A model generated the notes under the pieces. It saw nothing but the letters and a program-made list of their open reading frames with translations. It was not told where the DNA came from and did no database searches. Below, piece by piece: positions 50,672-59,896 of a DNA stretch of 64,000 nucleotides. The position numbers and the translations under genes were made by a program. How positions within the stretch are numbered: the first letter of the stretch is position 1; every line of letters begins with the position of its first letter. This DNA comes from JAISGQ01 sp045604965 (GTDB lineage Bacteria; Bacillota; Clostridia; Oscillospirales; Acutalibacteraceae): NCBI GenBank assembly GCA_045604965.1, contig JAZUPB010000053.1:171600-235599 (forward strand), read 5' to 3'.

Positions 50672-52051
50672 ATGGCATTTGAAGGATTGAGCGAAAAGCT
50701 CAGTAATGCGTTTAAAAAACTTCGAGCCAAGGGTAAGCTTACCGAAGCTGATGTCAAGGAAGCAATGCGAGAAGTCCGAATGGCACTTCTCGAAGCTGAT
50801 GTCAACTACAAGGTAGCCAAGGAATTTACCGCCAGCGTCAGCGAAAAGTGCGTCGGCGAACAGATTCTTGAATCTCTTACTCCTGCTCAGCATGTTATCA
50901 AAATCGTAAACGAAGAGCTTACTGCTCTTATGGGCGGTTCCACTGCCCGTCTTAACCAGCCCAACCGTCCGCCTATGATAATTATGATGTGCGGTCTGCA
51001 GGGTGCCGGTAAAACCACACATTCAGGAAAGCTCGGTCTTATGCTTAAGGGTCAGGGTCACAGACCTCTTCTCGTCGCCTGTGACGTCTACCGTCCTGCA
51101 GCTATCGAACAGCTTAAGGTTGTCGGAAGCAAGGCTAATGTTCCTGTTTTCGAGCAGGGTCAGGGCAATCCCGTAAAAATTGCCGAGGCTGCTGTTGCTC
51201 ACGCAAAGACTTACGGCAACGACGTTGTTATTCTCGATACCGCAGGTCGTCTGCACATAGACGAAACTCTTATGGACGAGCTGAAGAACATCAAAGCCAA
51301 GGTTCTTCCTCACGAAATAATGCTTGTTGTCGACTCAATGACCGGTCAGGACGCAGTCAATGTAGCACAGAGCTTCAACGAGGCTCTCGGTATTGACAGC
51401 GTTATGCTTACAAAGCTCGACGGCGACACCCGAGGCGGTGCTGCTCTTTCTGTACGTCAGGTTACAGGCAAGCCCATAAAGTTTGTCGGTACAGGTGAAA
51501 AGCTCGGCGATATCGAACCCTTCCACCCCGATCGTATGGCAAGCCGAATCCTCGGTATGGGCGATGTTCTCAGTCTTATCGAGCGTGCCGAGCAGCAGAT
51601 CGACGAAAAGGCTGCAGCTCAGTTGGAAGAACAGCTTCGCAAAAACACCTTTAATTTCAATGACCTTCTCTCTCAGTTTGAGCAGGTTCGCAAAATGGGT
51701 CCTATGAAGCAGATACTCGGTATGCTCCCCGGTATGGAGAAGAAGCTTGCCGATGTTGATATAGATGAGCGTCAGCTTGACAGAACTATGGCTCTCATCA
51801 AATCTATGACTCCCCGTGAGCGTGAGAAGCCTGAACTTCTCAACGCAAGCAGAAAACGCCGTATTGCGGCAGGTGCCGGTCAGGACGTCGCAGAGCTCAA
51901 CAAGCTTATCAAGCAGCTTGAGATGATGCAGAAAATGATGAAGCAGTTCGGCGGCGGAAAAAACAACAAAAAGGGTATGCGTCAGGCCGCAAGGATGATG
52001 CGCGATATGGGTCTCAACGATCCCAGTCTCCTCTCTCAGTTTGAGGATTGA
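50672..52051 (+). CDS. ffh: Signal recognition particle protein Ffh
   Basis: The 459-aa GTPase binds SRP RNA and signal peptides and targets membrane proteins to FtsY and SecYEG. The N domain spans about 1-95. The G domain has GLQGAGKTTHSGKLG, CDVYRPAAIEQL, DTAGRLHID and TKLDGDTRGG. The Met-rich M domain from about 330 ends in MMKQFGGGKNNKKGMRQAAR. It is in the usual cluster with ylxM and rpsP. Confidence 0.97.
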   Translation: MAFEGLSEKLSNAFKKLRAKGKLTEADVKEAMREVRMALLEADVNYKVAKEFTASVSEKCVGEQILESLTPAQHVIKIVNEELTALMGGSTARLNQPNRPPMIIMMCGLQGAGKTTHSGKLGLMLKGQGHRPLLVACDVYRPAAIEQLKVVGSKANVPVFEQGQGNPVKIAEAAVAHAKTYGNDVVILDTAGRLHIDETLMDELKNIKAKVLPHEIMLVVDSMTGQDAVNVAQSFNEALGIDSVMLTKLDGDTRGGAALSVRQVTGKPIKFVGTGEKLGDIEPFHPDRMASRILGMGDVLSLIERAEQQIDEKAAAQLEEQLRKNTFNFNDLLSQFEQVRKMGPMKQILGMLPGMEKKLADVDIDERQLDRTMALIKSMTPREREKPELLNASRKRRIAAGAGQDVAELNKLIKQLEMMQKMMKQFGGGKNNKKGMRQAARMMRDMGLNDPSLLSQFED

Positions 52052-52136
52052 TCATTAAGTTTTCAACGGAGTTAACAAGCGCATTTGCGCATCCGAAGAA
52101 ATATACAGTATTTTATTAGCGGAGGTGAAATAGACT

Positions 52137-52379
52137 ATGGCAGTAAAGATCAGACTGCGCCGTATGGGCGCTAAGAAGGCTCCTTTCTACCGCGTTGTTG
52201 TTGCAGATTCCAGATATCCCAGAGACGGCCGTTTCATCGAGGAGATCGGTACTTACAACCCCCTCAAGCAGCCCTCTGAGGTTAAGATCGATGCAGAGAA
52301 GGCTAAGGCTTGGATTGCTAACGGTGCTCAGCCCACTGATACCGTTAAGGCTCTGCTCAAGAAGGAAGGCATCCTTTAA
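52137..52379 (+). CDS. rpsP: 30S ribosomal protein S16
   Basis: The 80-aa protein starts VKIRLRRMGAKKAPFYRVVV and continues with PRDGRFIEEIGTYNP, the S16 signature. It supports assembly of the 30S body. The ribosome binding site is GGAGGTG. It lies 85 bp after ffh and 27 bp before khpA. Confidence 0.97.
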   Translation: MAVKIRLRRMGAKKAPFYRVVVADSRYPRDGRFIEEIGTYNPLKQPSEVKIDAEKAKAWIANGAQPTDTVKALLKKEGIL

Positions 52380-52406
52380 TCGGTTGCGGAAAGGATACTA
52401 ACTAAC

Positions 52407-52640
52407 ATGAAAGATTTGCTCATTGCTATCGCACAGGGCCTGGTTTCCAAACCCGACGCAGTCGTAGTTGAGGAAGCCGAATCCACTGAAGACGGAACCA
52501 TCGTTTTTAACCTTACCGTTGACGCTGACGACAAAGGCCGCGTTATCGGCAAGCAGGGTCGAATCGCAAAAGCAATTCGCACCGTTATGCGTTCCGCTGC
52601 GACCAAGCAGAACAAAAAGGTCAATGTTGAAATACTCTGA
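52407..52640 (+). CDS. khpA: KH-domain RNA-binding protein
   Basis: The 77-aa protein is a single KH domain with the GxxG loop in GRVIGKQGRIAKAIRTVMRS. It corresponds to YlqC/KhpA, which in Firmicutes pairs with KhpB and binds many transcripts, affecting cell division and wall synthesis. It lies in the usual place between rpsP and rimM, but a terminator follows it here. Confidence 0.93.
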   Translation: MKDLLIAIAQGLVSKPDAVVVEEAESTEDGTIVFNLTVDADDKGRVIGKQGRIAKAIRTVMRSAATKQNKKVNVEIL

Positions 52641-52649
52641 CCTATAATC

Positions 52650-52686
52650 CGGAAGCCGCTTCTTCTTGAGCGGCTTCCGTTTTTAT
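52650..52686 (+). terminator. Intrinsic terminator after khpA
   Basis: CGGAAGCCGCT pairs with AGCGGCTTCCG and is followed by TTTTTAT. Confidence 0.88.
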
Positions 52687-52782
52687 AACTGTAAATTTAT
52701 GAAATTTTGTTTTATTTTATGAATTTCAATCCTGAAATTTCACGAAATGTTGATATATATTATGAAATCAGAGGTGTTTGCT

Positions 52783-53046
52783 ATGATCAATTGGCTGAAA
52801 GGCTGGAAAGGTATCGCCGTCGGCGCTGCTTTTATCCTTTTATCCCTCTTCTATAATTCCTCATTTAAGGAACAGATTGCAGACAGTATCTTTCTTCAGA
52901 TACCCGGCTACTTTCTTATCGGTGTTGGAAGCGTACTTATTCTTTACTCTTTTCTGGCAACCTCTGATACAAAAAAGACAGACAATACATCTTCTGACTG
53001 TGCTGATGCAGAATCTGAAAATGTATCTTCCGAGGAGGAAAACTGA
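52783..53046 (+). CDS. Small two-helix membrane protein
   Basis: The 87-aa protein has two hydrophobic helices (about 8-23 and 36-58) and a short Asp/Ser/Glu tail. I do not recognise it. The ATG at 52783 follows AGAGGTG; the frame is open 12 codons further. Its stop overlaps the rimM start, so the gene is coupled to rimM-trmD although it is not part of the standard cluster. Confidence 0.65.
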   Translation: MINWLKGWKGIAVGAAFILLSLFYNSSFKEQIADSIFLQIPGYFLIGVGSVLILYSFLATSDTKKTDNTSSDCADAESENVSSEEEN

Positions 53047-53558
53047 TGAAAAAATATCTGGAAGTCGGTGAAATAGTCGGCACTCACGGAATAAAAGGCG
53101 AAGTACGTGTCAATCCTTGGGCTGACAGTCCTCAATTTCTCACCAAGTTCAAAACTGTATACTTTGACGGCGGCAAAAAACCTGTCAAGGTAAAATCTTC
53201 CCGCGTTCATAAAAATATTACTTTGATGGTTCTCGAAGGAATCGACACTATCGAAAGCGCTGAGCTTATGCGAGGCAAGGTGTTATGGATAGACCGTTCG
53301 GACGCAAAGCTTCCTGAGGGAACTTACTTTATTCAGGATCTTATCGGACTGAAGGTAGTTGACAACGAGAGCGGAGAAGAATACGGCGAGATAAGCGAAG
53401 TCACAAATGCACCGGCAAATGATGTATGGCACATTGCTCACAAGGACGGAAATGAATATCTTATCCCTGTTATAGATCCTGTTGTCCGACGTACCTCTCT
53501 TGAGGAAGGCAAGGTCTATATCACTGTGATGAAGGGACTGTTCGGCGATGCGGATTGA
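53046..53558 (+). CDS. rimM: Ribosome maturation factor RimM
   Basis: The 170-aa protein assists late 30S assembly, binding S19. The N-terminal RimM domain opens LEVGEIVGTHGIKGEVRV. A PRC-barrel domain (about 95-168) shows YGEISEVTNAPANDVWHI and EYLIPVI. It overlaps trmD by 11 bp. Confidence 0.95.
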   Translation: MKKYLEVGEIVGTHGIKGEVRVNPWADSPQFLTKFKTVYFDGGKKPVKVKSSRVHKNITLMVLEGIDTIESAELMRGKVLWIDRSDAKLPEGTYFIQDLIGLKVVDNESGEEYGEISEVTNAPANDVWHIAHKDGNEYLIPVIDPVVRRTSLEEGKVYITVMKGLFGDAD

Positions 53559-54291
53559 TATTCTCACCCTCTTCCCCGAAATGTGCGAAAGTGTGCTGGA
53601 TATGAGCATCATCGGCAGAGCACGCAAAAACGGCATTATCGATGTTCGCGCCCACAATATCCGCGACTACTGCGAAAACAAGCACCGCAGAGTTGATGAT
53701 TATCCTTACGGCGGCGGTCTCGGTATGCTTATGAGCCCCGAGCCCATAGCCGCCTGCTTCGAAGCGATCTGCCGACAGACAAAATCAAAGCCGCTGTTTG
53801 TCTATCTCAGCCCAAAGGGCAAGGTCTTTGATCAGAATATGGCTCTTGAGATGAGTAAGTGTGAAAATATATGTCTGCTGTGCGGTCACTATGAAGGTGT
53901 AGATGAACGTCTTCTCGACGAGCTTGTGGATATGGAAATATCCGCAGGCGATTACGTGCTGACCGGCGGAGAGCTCCCCGCTCTTATTGTAACCGATGCT
54001 GTTGCAAGACTTCTGCCCGGTGTTCTCAGTGAAAAAGGATGCTATGAAGACGAAAGCCATATGAACGGCCTTCTGGAATATCCTCAGTACACCCGTCCTC
54101 CCGTCTGGCGCGGAAGAGAAGTTCCTCAGGTCCTGCTTTCCGGGCACGATGCCAATATTTCAAAGTGGCGCAGAGAGCAGTCACTTATTCAGACAGCTGA
54201 AAGACGCCCTGATATGTTAGCTCATGCGGAGCTTTCAAAAAAAGATCTTGATATGCTCTCAAAAAACGGAATTGACCTTCCCAAACGCTGA
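53548..54291 (+). CDS. trmD: tRNA (guanine-37-N1)-methyltransferase
   Basis: The 247-aa SPOUT enzyme methylates G37 of tRNAs with a G36 to prevent frameshifting. Signatures are DYPYGGGLGMLM, LCGHYEGVDERLLD and SAGDYVLTGGELPALI for the trefoil knot, then RPPVWRGREVPQVLLSGHHA-like sequence (here GHDA). It is the last gene of the operon. Confidence 0.96.
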   Translation: MRIDILTLFPEMCESVLDMSIIGRARKNGIIDVRAHNIRDYCENKHRRVDDYPYGGGLGMLMSPEPIAACFEAICRQTKSKPLFVYLSPKGKVFDQNMALEMSKCENICLLCGHYEGVDERLLDELVDMEISAGDYVLTGGELPALIVTDAVARLLPGVLSEKGCYEDESHMNGLLEYPQYTRPPVWRGREVPQVLLSGHDANISKWRREQSLIQTAERRPDMLAHAELSKKDLDMLSKNGIDLPKR

Positions 54292-54532
54292 TTTTCCTGT
54301 TTTTAATTTTGCGCTGGATTTATTTTGTTATTGTCAGGTTTAACAATGCGTCTTAAAAACCTATGTATAATGTGCGCAAAATTTATTCCTTTTACGTCTC
54401 TTTTGCACCTGTAAATCCGTCATTTCCATAATGTTGTAAAACTCTGTTTACTTTTTCGTTACAAATTGCACAATCGTTCAAGGCCATAACGTTTAAGGCT
54501 TTGTGTATGGAAACGAATTTTGACGTTTTGCG

Positions 54533-54561
54533 TTGACGAACAAGCCTTTCAGGATTATAAT
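54533..54561 (+). promoter_or_regulatory. Promoter of ptsH
   Basis: TTGACG, 17-bp spacer, TATAAT. The 240 bp between trmD and this promoter are A/T-rich and I see nothing certain in them. Confidence 0.8.
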
Positions 54562-54608
54562 AATAGCAGTTCAAATCACTGTGTTTGGTGCAATAAATGA
54601 TAAAATAA

Positions 54609-54646
54609 AAACCGTAATTAATCCCTTGCGACAACTAATACGGTTT
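54609..54646 (+). promoter_or_regulatory. Leader hairpin of ptsH
   Basis: AAACCGTA pairs with TACGGTTT (8 bp, 22-nt loop), ending 8 bp before the AGGAGG ribosome binding site. It may modulate translation or mRNA stability. Confidence 0.45.
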
Positions 54647-54666
54647 AATTTCAGGAGGTTTCATCA

Positions 54667-54930
54667 ATGTACGTTCTTGAGGTAACTGTTCAGAATCAGG
54701 TAGGTCTCCACGCTCGTCCTGCTACTTTCTTCATTCAGAAGGCAAATGAGTTTAAGAGCACTATCTGGGTAGAGAAAGAGGAGCGCCGTGTAAACGCTAA
54801 GTCTCTTCTTGGTGTTCTCTCCCTCGGCATCGTAGGAGGCGCTAATATCAGAATCATTGCTGACGGTTCCGATGAAACTGAGGCTGTTGAGGCTCTCGTT
54901 AACCTCGTAAAGTCCGGTTTTGCTGACTAA
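54667..54930 (+). CDS. ptsH: HPr-family phosphocarrier protein
   Basis: The 87-aa protein carries phosphate from enzyme I to sugar-specific PTS components. His15 in GLHARPA is the phospho-acceptor. Ser46 in NAKSLLGVLSL is the HPr-kinase site used for catabolite control through CcpA in Firmicutes. Having both residues makes it HPr rather than Crh. It is expressed alone here; ptsI is not adjacent. Codon choice suggests high expression. Confidence 0.93.
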   Translation: MYVLEVTVQNQVGLHARPATFFIQKANEFKSTIWVEKEERRVNAKSLLGVLSLGIVGGANIRIIADGSDETEAVEALVNLVKSGFAD

Positions 54931-54940
54931 TTCTGAGTTT

Positions 54941-54979
54941 TTAAGCCCTGCAGGCCATTGGTCTGCAGGGCTTTTTATT
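54941..54979 (+). terminator. Intrinsic terminator of ptsH
   Basis: AAGCCCTGCAG pairs with CTGCAGGGCTT and is followed by TTTATTT. The minus-strand side also has an A/T tail. Confidence 0.88.
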
Positions 54980-54981
54980 TA

Positions 54982-55341
54982 TCATATCTCTTCAAGCTCA
55001 AGTCTCGAATCCATATTGAATATAAGCTTCCACTCACCGTTCTGATTTTGCCAGGTGGAGGTTACGCAGAACAGTCCTGCTACATCGGCGTCCTCTTCGT
55101 TTGCGACCTCTGTGCGTACAACATAGCAAACCTGTGCAAGCTCGTTGGTTTTGAATATTTCCTCGAAATTTGTTATCTCGTATGAAGACATTGAAAACTC
55201 GCTGATGAATCCGGAATATTCCTCACCTGAACAGCGATATCCGCCACAGACCATTACTGCATCAGCAGAAACGACCTCAAGAAATTTCTTTGCATCGCCG
55301 CTGACGGCTGCCTGCCACATTTTTTCTTCGTATTTTTTCAT
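54982..55341 (-). CDS. SnoaL/NTF2-like (DUF4440-type) protein
   Basis: The 119-aa protein has the small cone-shaped NTF2-like pattern: KKYEEKMWQAAVSGDAKKFL, then DAVMVCGGYRCSG, and a final TSTWQNQNGEWKLIFNMDSR. Members bind small ligands or are adaptor domains; the function is unknown here. The ATG at 55341 follows AAAGGAGAAGC. Confidence 0.78.
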   Translation of the reverse strand: MKKYEEKMWQAAVSGDAKKFLEVVSADAVMVCGGYRCSGEEYSGFISEFSMSSYEITNFEEIFKTNELAQVCYVVRTEVANEEDADVAGLFCVTSTWQNQNGEWKLIFNMDSRLELEEI

Positions 55342-55386
55342 AATGCTTCTCCTTTCAGTGTACATCTGTGTGTTCTGCTGTCTTAA

Positions 55387-56691
55387 TTAATCCCACCAGA
55401 AATACCACACCTTTGATTTTGCAATACTGCCTGCTATTTCACCCATTGTTCCCGTTCTTGTGCATTGATCGAGTCTGTCGTTGCAGAAGGCAAAGTGTTC
55501 CTTTGCAGTTTTCATTGCCTCTTCCCGGGATATAGCCTCGGGAAGTATGAATATAAGCTCATCGTGAGTGATTTTTGCAGGTACTGCTCCGAATTTTTCG
55601 AACCAGTATTTGCACACCGCTGTCATTTCGTCAGGTGCGGGGCATTCATTCCAGCCTCCGAAAGGTATGTATGCAGTGACCTCCCACGGATTCTTCGCAG
55701 GAATTTTTATTATCTGAGTTTCATCTACCTTTTCTTTGCTGTCGAAAAGATATCTTTCGGTTATCTCTTCCCCCTCCGTTATTTCTCCTCCAAGGGTCTC
55801 TTCATCATAGTACTGCAGAAATTCCTCGTAGCGCTTTTTAAGATATTCCTCACCGCTTTCGGGCATTGAACTCAGGGTCTTACTGACGGAATATCCGTCT
55901 TCAGTCATAAGCTGCATCTGTTCATCAAGCACATCGTCATTTGTGGGTATGATTACCGGCACAAAGCCATCCTTTTCTCCAAGTTTTCGGAGTATGCGAA
56001 ACTTCTCTATGGCAGAATCTATGGAAGTCCCCTTTTCAATTGTCTCATAGGAAAATCCAGCCGAAGGCTTATCTTCTCCTCCCGGGCGGAAATTTTCCTT
56101 TGTCATCGAAATCCCCTGCCGCTTAAGCTCATCATAACGCTTTTTCGCATATATATAATGACTGTTAGCGTCCTTATCGAGACCTTTTGAAAACGGACAT
56201 ATACTGAGTATTTTTAAGATCGTCTGTGATATATCGTTGTCTGATGCCTTGATGGGGCACGGAATATATATTGCACCTGTCGCGGTTGAAAGTCCGATTT
56301 TTTTGCTCCCTGCTAATCTGTACACAAGAAAAACCTCACTGATATAAGCCATCTGAAAAAGATTTTTCTTTGATGCTATGACCTTGTTTGAGTGAATAAT
56401 AAAATCATCTTCATAAACAATGTTGTCAAACAGCTCCTCTGCCATATCCATAAGCCCCGGTGTCTGTTTTACGTGAGGGCATTTCTCAGGCTTGGTTGTC
56501 CATTGATGTATAAGCATAATAAAACCAAGCGCGGCGGCTGCAGGGAGCAAGGCAAGGGGCGTAAGCGACCAATCACCTGTTACAATCATTATAAGCAGCA
56601 GAAATGCCGTAAATATCAGGAACAATACCACTCCGATCATTGCAGCGATAAGCCTTCTTTTAATTCGCGAGATTATCTTTTTTCTGCCCAT
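55387..56691 (-). CDS. DUF4253 domain protein with membrane anchor
   Basis: The 434-aa protein has two N-terminal transmembrane helices (about 14-37 and 42-60). A middle part (about 75-215) has a fold I cannot place. The C-terminal DUF4253 domain (about 235-434) is recognisable from PVIIPTNDD, the WEVTAYIPFGGWNECP segment and the final KVWYFWWD. The function of DUF4253 is unknown. The ATG at 56691 is 9 bp after AGGAG. It overlaps the end of the acyltransferase gene by 32 bp. Confidence 0.8.
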   Translation of the reverse strand: MGRKKIISRIKRRLIAAMIGVVLFLIFTAFLLLIMIVTGDWSLTPLALLPAAAALGFIMLIHQWTTKPEKCPHVKQTPGLMDMAEELFDNIVYEDDFIIHSNKVIASKKNLFQMAYISEVFLVYRLAGSKKIGLSTATGAIYIPCPIKASDNDISQTILKILSICPFSKGLDKDANSHYIYAKKRYDELKRQGISMTKENFRPGGEDKPSAGFSYETIEKGTSIDSAIEKFRILRKLGEKDGFVPVIIPTNDDVLDEQMQLMTEDGYSVSKTLSSMPESGEEYLKKRYEEFLQYYDEETLGGEITEGEEITERYLFDSKEKVDETQIIKIPAKNPWEVTAYIPFGGWNECPAPDEMTAVCKYWFEKFGAVPAKITHDELIFILPEAISREEAMKTAKEHFAFCNDRLDQCTRTGTMGEIAGSIAKSKVWYFWWD

Positions 56692-57681
56692 TTTCATTCA
56701 CTCCTGTTCTTCGAAAAATCTTCTTTACCGCTCCTGCTGCAAAGCTAAGGCCAATATACATCACAAATGAGAAAACTGCTGCCAGCACAAGGTTCGTGCC
56801 TTCCGAAAACTGAAACAGCCGATATTTCCCTGCAAGCTTTACGGCAAAGCCGTGAAATATGTAAGGTACAAAGGTATCCATTCCCATTTTTGTAACAACG
56901 GGTATTTTTATATTGGGTATAGCAAGTAAAAGCAGCAGTATACAGCAAAAGGCCGTCAGCAGCACAACCGCTCTGTCATAAACAGCACAATCCACAGCTT
57001 TATGCGAATACGAGCCGTACAGCAGCTTTACAGGCAGGGGCTTTATAAAAATATATCCCATTCCCGCCACAATTCCTGCGACGCTCAACACACCCGATAC
57101 TGCTCTGCCCTTACTTGTATGCAGTTTTTCCATTAGCTTAAACCTGCGTGCAAAAAATCCGCAGGCAAAAAACGGAAGAAAAACAACAAAACGTGAAAGG
57201 GAAAATCCGTAGCCTATAGGAGCAAAGCCTGCCAGAAGAGAACAGGCTGTAAGCACCAGAATACATATCCATGCTGCAGCTTCATTGCATCTTTCAAACA
57301 GCGGCACCAACAAAACACAGTATGTTACTGCCACGAGATACCACAGCAGCCAGTAGGGTTTTATAAACTGGATGGAGGTATTTCCGCCAAGGATATACCT
57401 GTCAAACAACAGATATATTATCTGAAGAACTACATAAGAGATAACCAGATTCAGAATTATTTTCTTTATTCTGAATTTCGCAAAGAATCCTGTTATGAAC
57501 ATAAATGCAGGCATATGGAATGAGTATATCACCTTGTAGATCACATCTGTCGTACTTCCCCCTTAAACAGCTCCAGTGTATGGCCGAAAATAACCAGAAG
57601 CATAAGGACAAATCGCAGATTGTCAAACCTGTGATCCCGTTTCTGTATGGTTTGTCCGCTCAGCACCGCGCCCTTCCCCAT
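56660..57681 (-). pseudogene. Acyltransferase family 3 membrane protein, split by a frameshift
   Basis: A 46-codon frame (57541-57681) holds the normal N-terminus of an acyltransferase-3/O-acetyltransferase protein: RFDNLRFVLMLLVIFGHTLE with the conserved Arg and His. It stops at TGA. The rest of the protein (294 aa, about nine helices, from a GTG at 57544) resumes in another frame with MIYKVIYSFHMPAFMFITGF. Removing 2 bases at ATGTGATC joins them into a full-length protein of about 340 aa. It is a pseudogene, a sequencing error or, less likely, a split gene with GTGA coupling. When intact, the family acetylates wall or surface sugars. Confidence 0.82.
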
Positions 57682-57693
57682 TGTCTCAGCTCC

Positions 57694-58977
57694 TTAAATA
57701 AGCCTGTCGCTTTCATAAAACACCTTGGATGCCTTTGAAAGATATTCCGCATCCTTTGCTCCTGCTGTCTCATAGGGAGAATGCATTGCAAGCTGTGCAA
57801 GACCTATATCCACAGTTACAATGGGGACCTGCGATGTGGATATGTTTCCGAGAGTTGAGCCGCCCGGAATATTCGAATTGTTTACAAAGGTCTGGTAAGG
57901 TACCTGTGCCTTATCACATATACCCTTAAACACCGCCGCGCTCAAGGCATCAGTTGTATAACGCTGATTTGCGTTGTACTTTATCACGATACCGCCGTTC
58001 ATAACAGGACGATTTACGGGGTCTGCCGTGTCTCCCCTGTTGGGATGAACTGCGTGGGCATTGTCTGCGGAAATCATAAAACTGTTTGCTATTGCTGTAT
58101 GATATTCCTCTCGGCTGCGGTCAAGAGACTCGTTTATGCGTTCAAGAGTGTCTTTGAGGAATGTTGATGCTGCACCCTGTCTTGTACCGCTGCCAACCTC
58201 TTCATTATCAAACACACAATGCATCGTAATATTATTGTTCGGCACAGCCTGCACAAAGCCCTCAAAAGATGCGTAAACACACATCTGGTCATCAAGGCGA
58301 GCAGATGAGATGTATTCATCAGACATTCCCCAGCGAGTGTACTTCACTCGGTTGTAAAGATACAGGTCTGATGAAAGGATTTCCTCTGCTTTTACGCCTG
58401 CGGTTTTAGCCACCAGTTCAAGCAGTTTTCCTTTTGCCGATATGTCGCCTATTATAGGAAGCATTTCGCTCTGCACGTTTATTTCGTGCCCTCCGTTTGC
58501 GTTTCTGTCCATATGAATCGCAAGAGAGGGCAGCATACAGAGATCTTTATCTATATCAATAAGCTTTGTCTGTATGCCGTTTTCTGTCTTTACGATTACT
58601 CTGCCTGCTATGGACAGCGGTCTGTCAAACCAGGGATTCATCAGCGAGCCGCCGTATTTTTCAACGTTCAGCTTAACGTATGCTCCGCAGCTTTCCATCT
58701 CGGGGTTTTCCTTCAGTTTGAATGAAGGAGAATCGCTGTGTCCTGCAATGATATAAAAGCCCTTAAAACTATCCTTTGGGATCTTGAATGAAATTATAGC
58801 AGAGCCGTTTCGGGCAACAAAATATTTGCTGCCCGGTGAAAGATTCCATCTTTCCTTTTCCGAAAGCTCTTCAAATCCTTCCTTTTTAAGCTCATCGCTG
58901 AGATTATTCACAAGATGAAAGGCTGTGGGGCTTTTTTCTATGAGCTCAAGCACATTACTTTTTGTATTATTATCCAT
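57694..58977 (-). CDS. M18 family aminopeptidase
   Basis: The 427-aa zinc aminopeptidase removes N-terminal residues, typically acidic or hydrophobic, from peptides in the cytosol. Metal-site motifs are GHSDSPSFKLKENPE, LARLDDQM-like SSARLDDQMCVYASF, CVFDNEEVGSGTRQGA and ISADNAHAVHPN. It belongs to the DNPEP/LAP4/ApeB family and has the usual length. It lies 12 bp before the start of the acyltransferase, so the two may be co-transcribed. Confidence 0.93.
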   Translation of the reverse strand: MDNNTKSNVLELIEKSPTAFHLVNNLSDELKKEGFEELSEKERWNLSPGSKYFVARNGSAIISFKIPKDSFKGFYIIAGHSDSPSFKLKENPEMESCGAYVKLNVEKYGGSLMNPWFDRPLSIAGRVIVKTENGIQTKLIDIDKDLCMLPSLAIHMDRNANGGHEINVQSEMLPIIGDISAKGKLLELVAKTAGVKAEEILSSDLYLYNRVKYTRWGMSDEYISSARLDDQMCVYASFEGFVQAVPNNNITMHCVFDNEEVGSGTRQGAASTFLKDTLERINESLDRSREEYHTAIANSFMISADNAHAVHPNRGDTADPVNRPVMNGGIVIKYNANQRYTTDALSAAVFKGICDKAQVPYQTFVNNSNIPGGSTLGNISTSQVPIVTVDIGLAQLAMHSPYETAGAKDAEYLSKASKVFYESDRLI

Positions 58978-59026
58978 AATTATTAACTCCTGTTGTGGTT
59001 GTGTGTTTTAGAATTTGCAGCGTGAA

Positions 59027-59884
59027 TTAATTCTCAAACTCTGCTTCGTGCTTTTTGAAAAAAGAATAGTATTCACGTACATTTGAAAGCTCTGTCCATT
59101 TTTTGACTTTTGCTTCATCATCAAAATCGTAGATCTTTGCACCTTCCATTGATAACAAAAACGGTGAATGGGTGGACATTATTATCTGACAGCCGAAAAA
59201 TCTCGCACTGTTATAAATAAACTCCGCCAGCTCCTGCTGTCTTTCGGGCGATAAACTGTTTTCAGGCTCATCCAGAAGATAAAGCGCATTTTCTTCTATC
59301 TTCTGAGTAAAGTACATAAAGGCACTTTCGCCGTTTGAGTTTTCTTTTGTATTGTCCATCAGTCTGCTTCTTACATACTTTGACTTGCTCTTTCGCCTCG
59401 CAAGACTGACCCTTTTCAGTTCTTCATAATCATCCATGGTCTTAAAATGGAAGTCGCTGTATTTATCTGACACCCACTCGTCAAACAGCTCTTCTCTGCG
59501 CGCATCGATACCGTTATTCAGAGAGCGTACATCAAGCATATAATCGAACACATCATCACTTGTGATTATCCTGCTGTGCTCCGGTATAGTTTTTATCTCC
59601 CTGTATCGGCATATTTCAAGATAGTCTTCATAGAAATTTGATCGGTTATACAAAGAGCTGCGCTGTAATCCAAGCTTTTCTGCAATAATATTAAGTGCTG
59701 TTGTTTTTCCCGAGCCGTTGCCGCCGTACAGTATAGTCAAGGGATTGAACTCAAGCGTTTTTACATTGCGTACGGACAGGATTCTGAATGGATAATATGT
59801 ATCGAAGCAGGTCTCACGGATATCTCCGAGGAAATTATCCTCAGCTTCTCTCTCTGCAAATGTAAAGCTGTCAAGATAGAGCAT
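59027..59884 (-). CDS. AAA-family (ABC/SMC-like) ATPase
   Basis: The 285-aa protein has Walker A GGNGSGKTT (about residues 55-63) and an ABC-type signature and Walker B in LYLLDEPENSLSPERQQELA (about 216-235). A switch His follows in IIMSTHSPFLLS. It has no membrane segment and belongs to the stand-alone AAA_21/AAA_23 ATPases that occur in overlooked defence or DNA-repair modules. No partner nuclease is next to it. It starts 12 bp after the beta-helix gene. Confidence 0.85.
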   Translation of the reverse strand: MLYLDSFTFAEREAEDNFLGDIRETCFDTYYPFRILSVRNVKTLEFNPLTILYGGNGSGKTTALNIIAEKLGLQRSSLYNRSNFYEDYLEICRYREIKTIPEHSRIITSDDVFDYMLDVRSLNNGIDARREELFDEWVSDKYSDFHFKTMDDYEELKRVSLARRKSKSKYVRSRLMDNTKENSNGESAFMYFTQKIEENALYLLDEPENSLSPERQQELAEFIYNSARFFGCQIIMSTHSPFLLSMEGAKIYDFDDEAKVKKWTELSNVREYYSFFKKHEAEFEN

Positions 59885-59896
59885 TTTTTCGCATCC

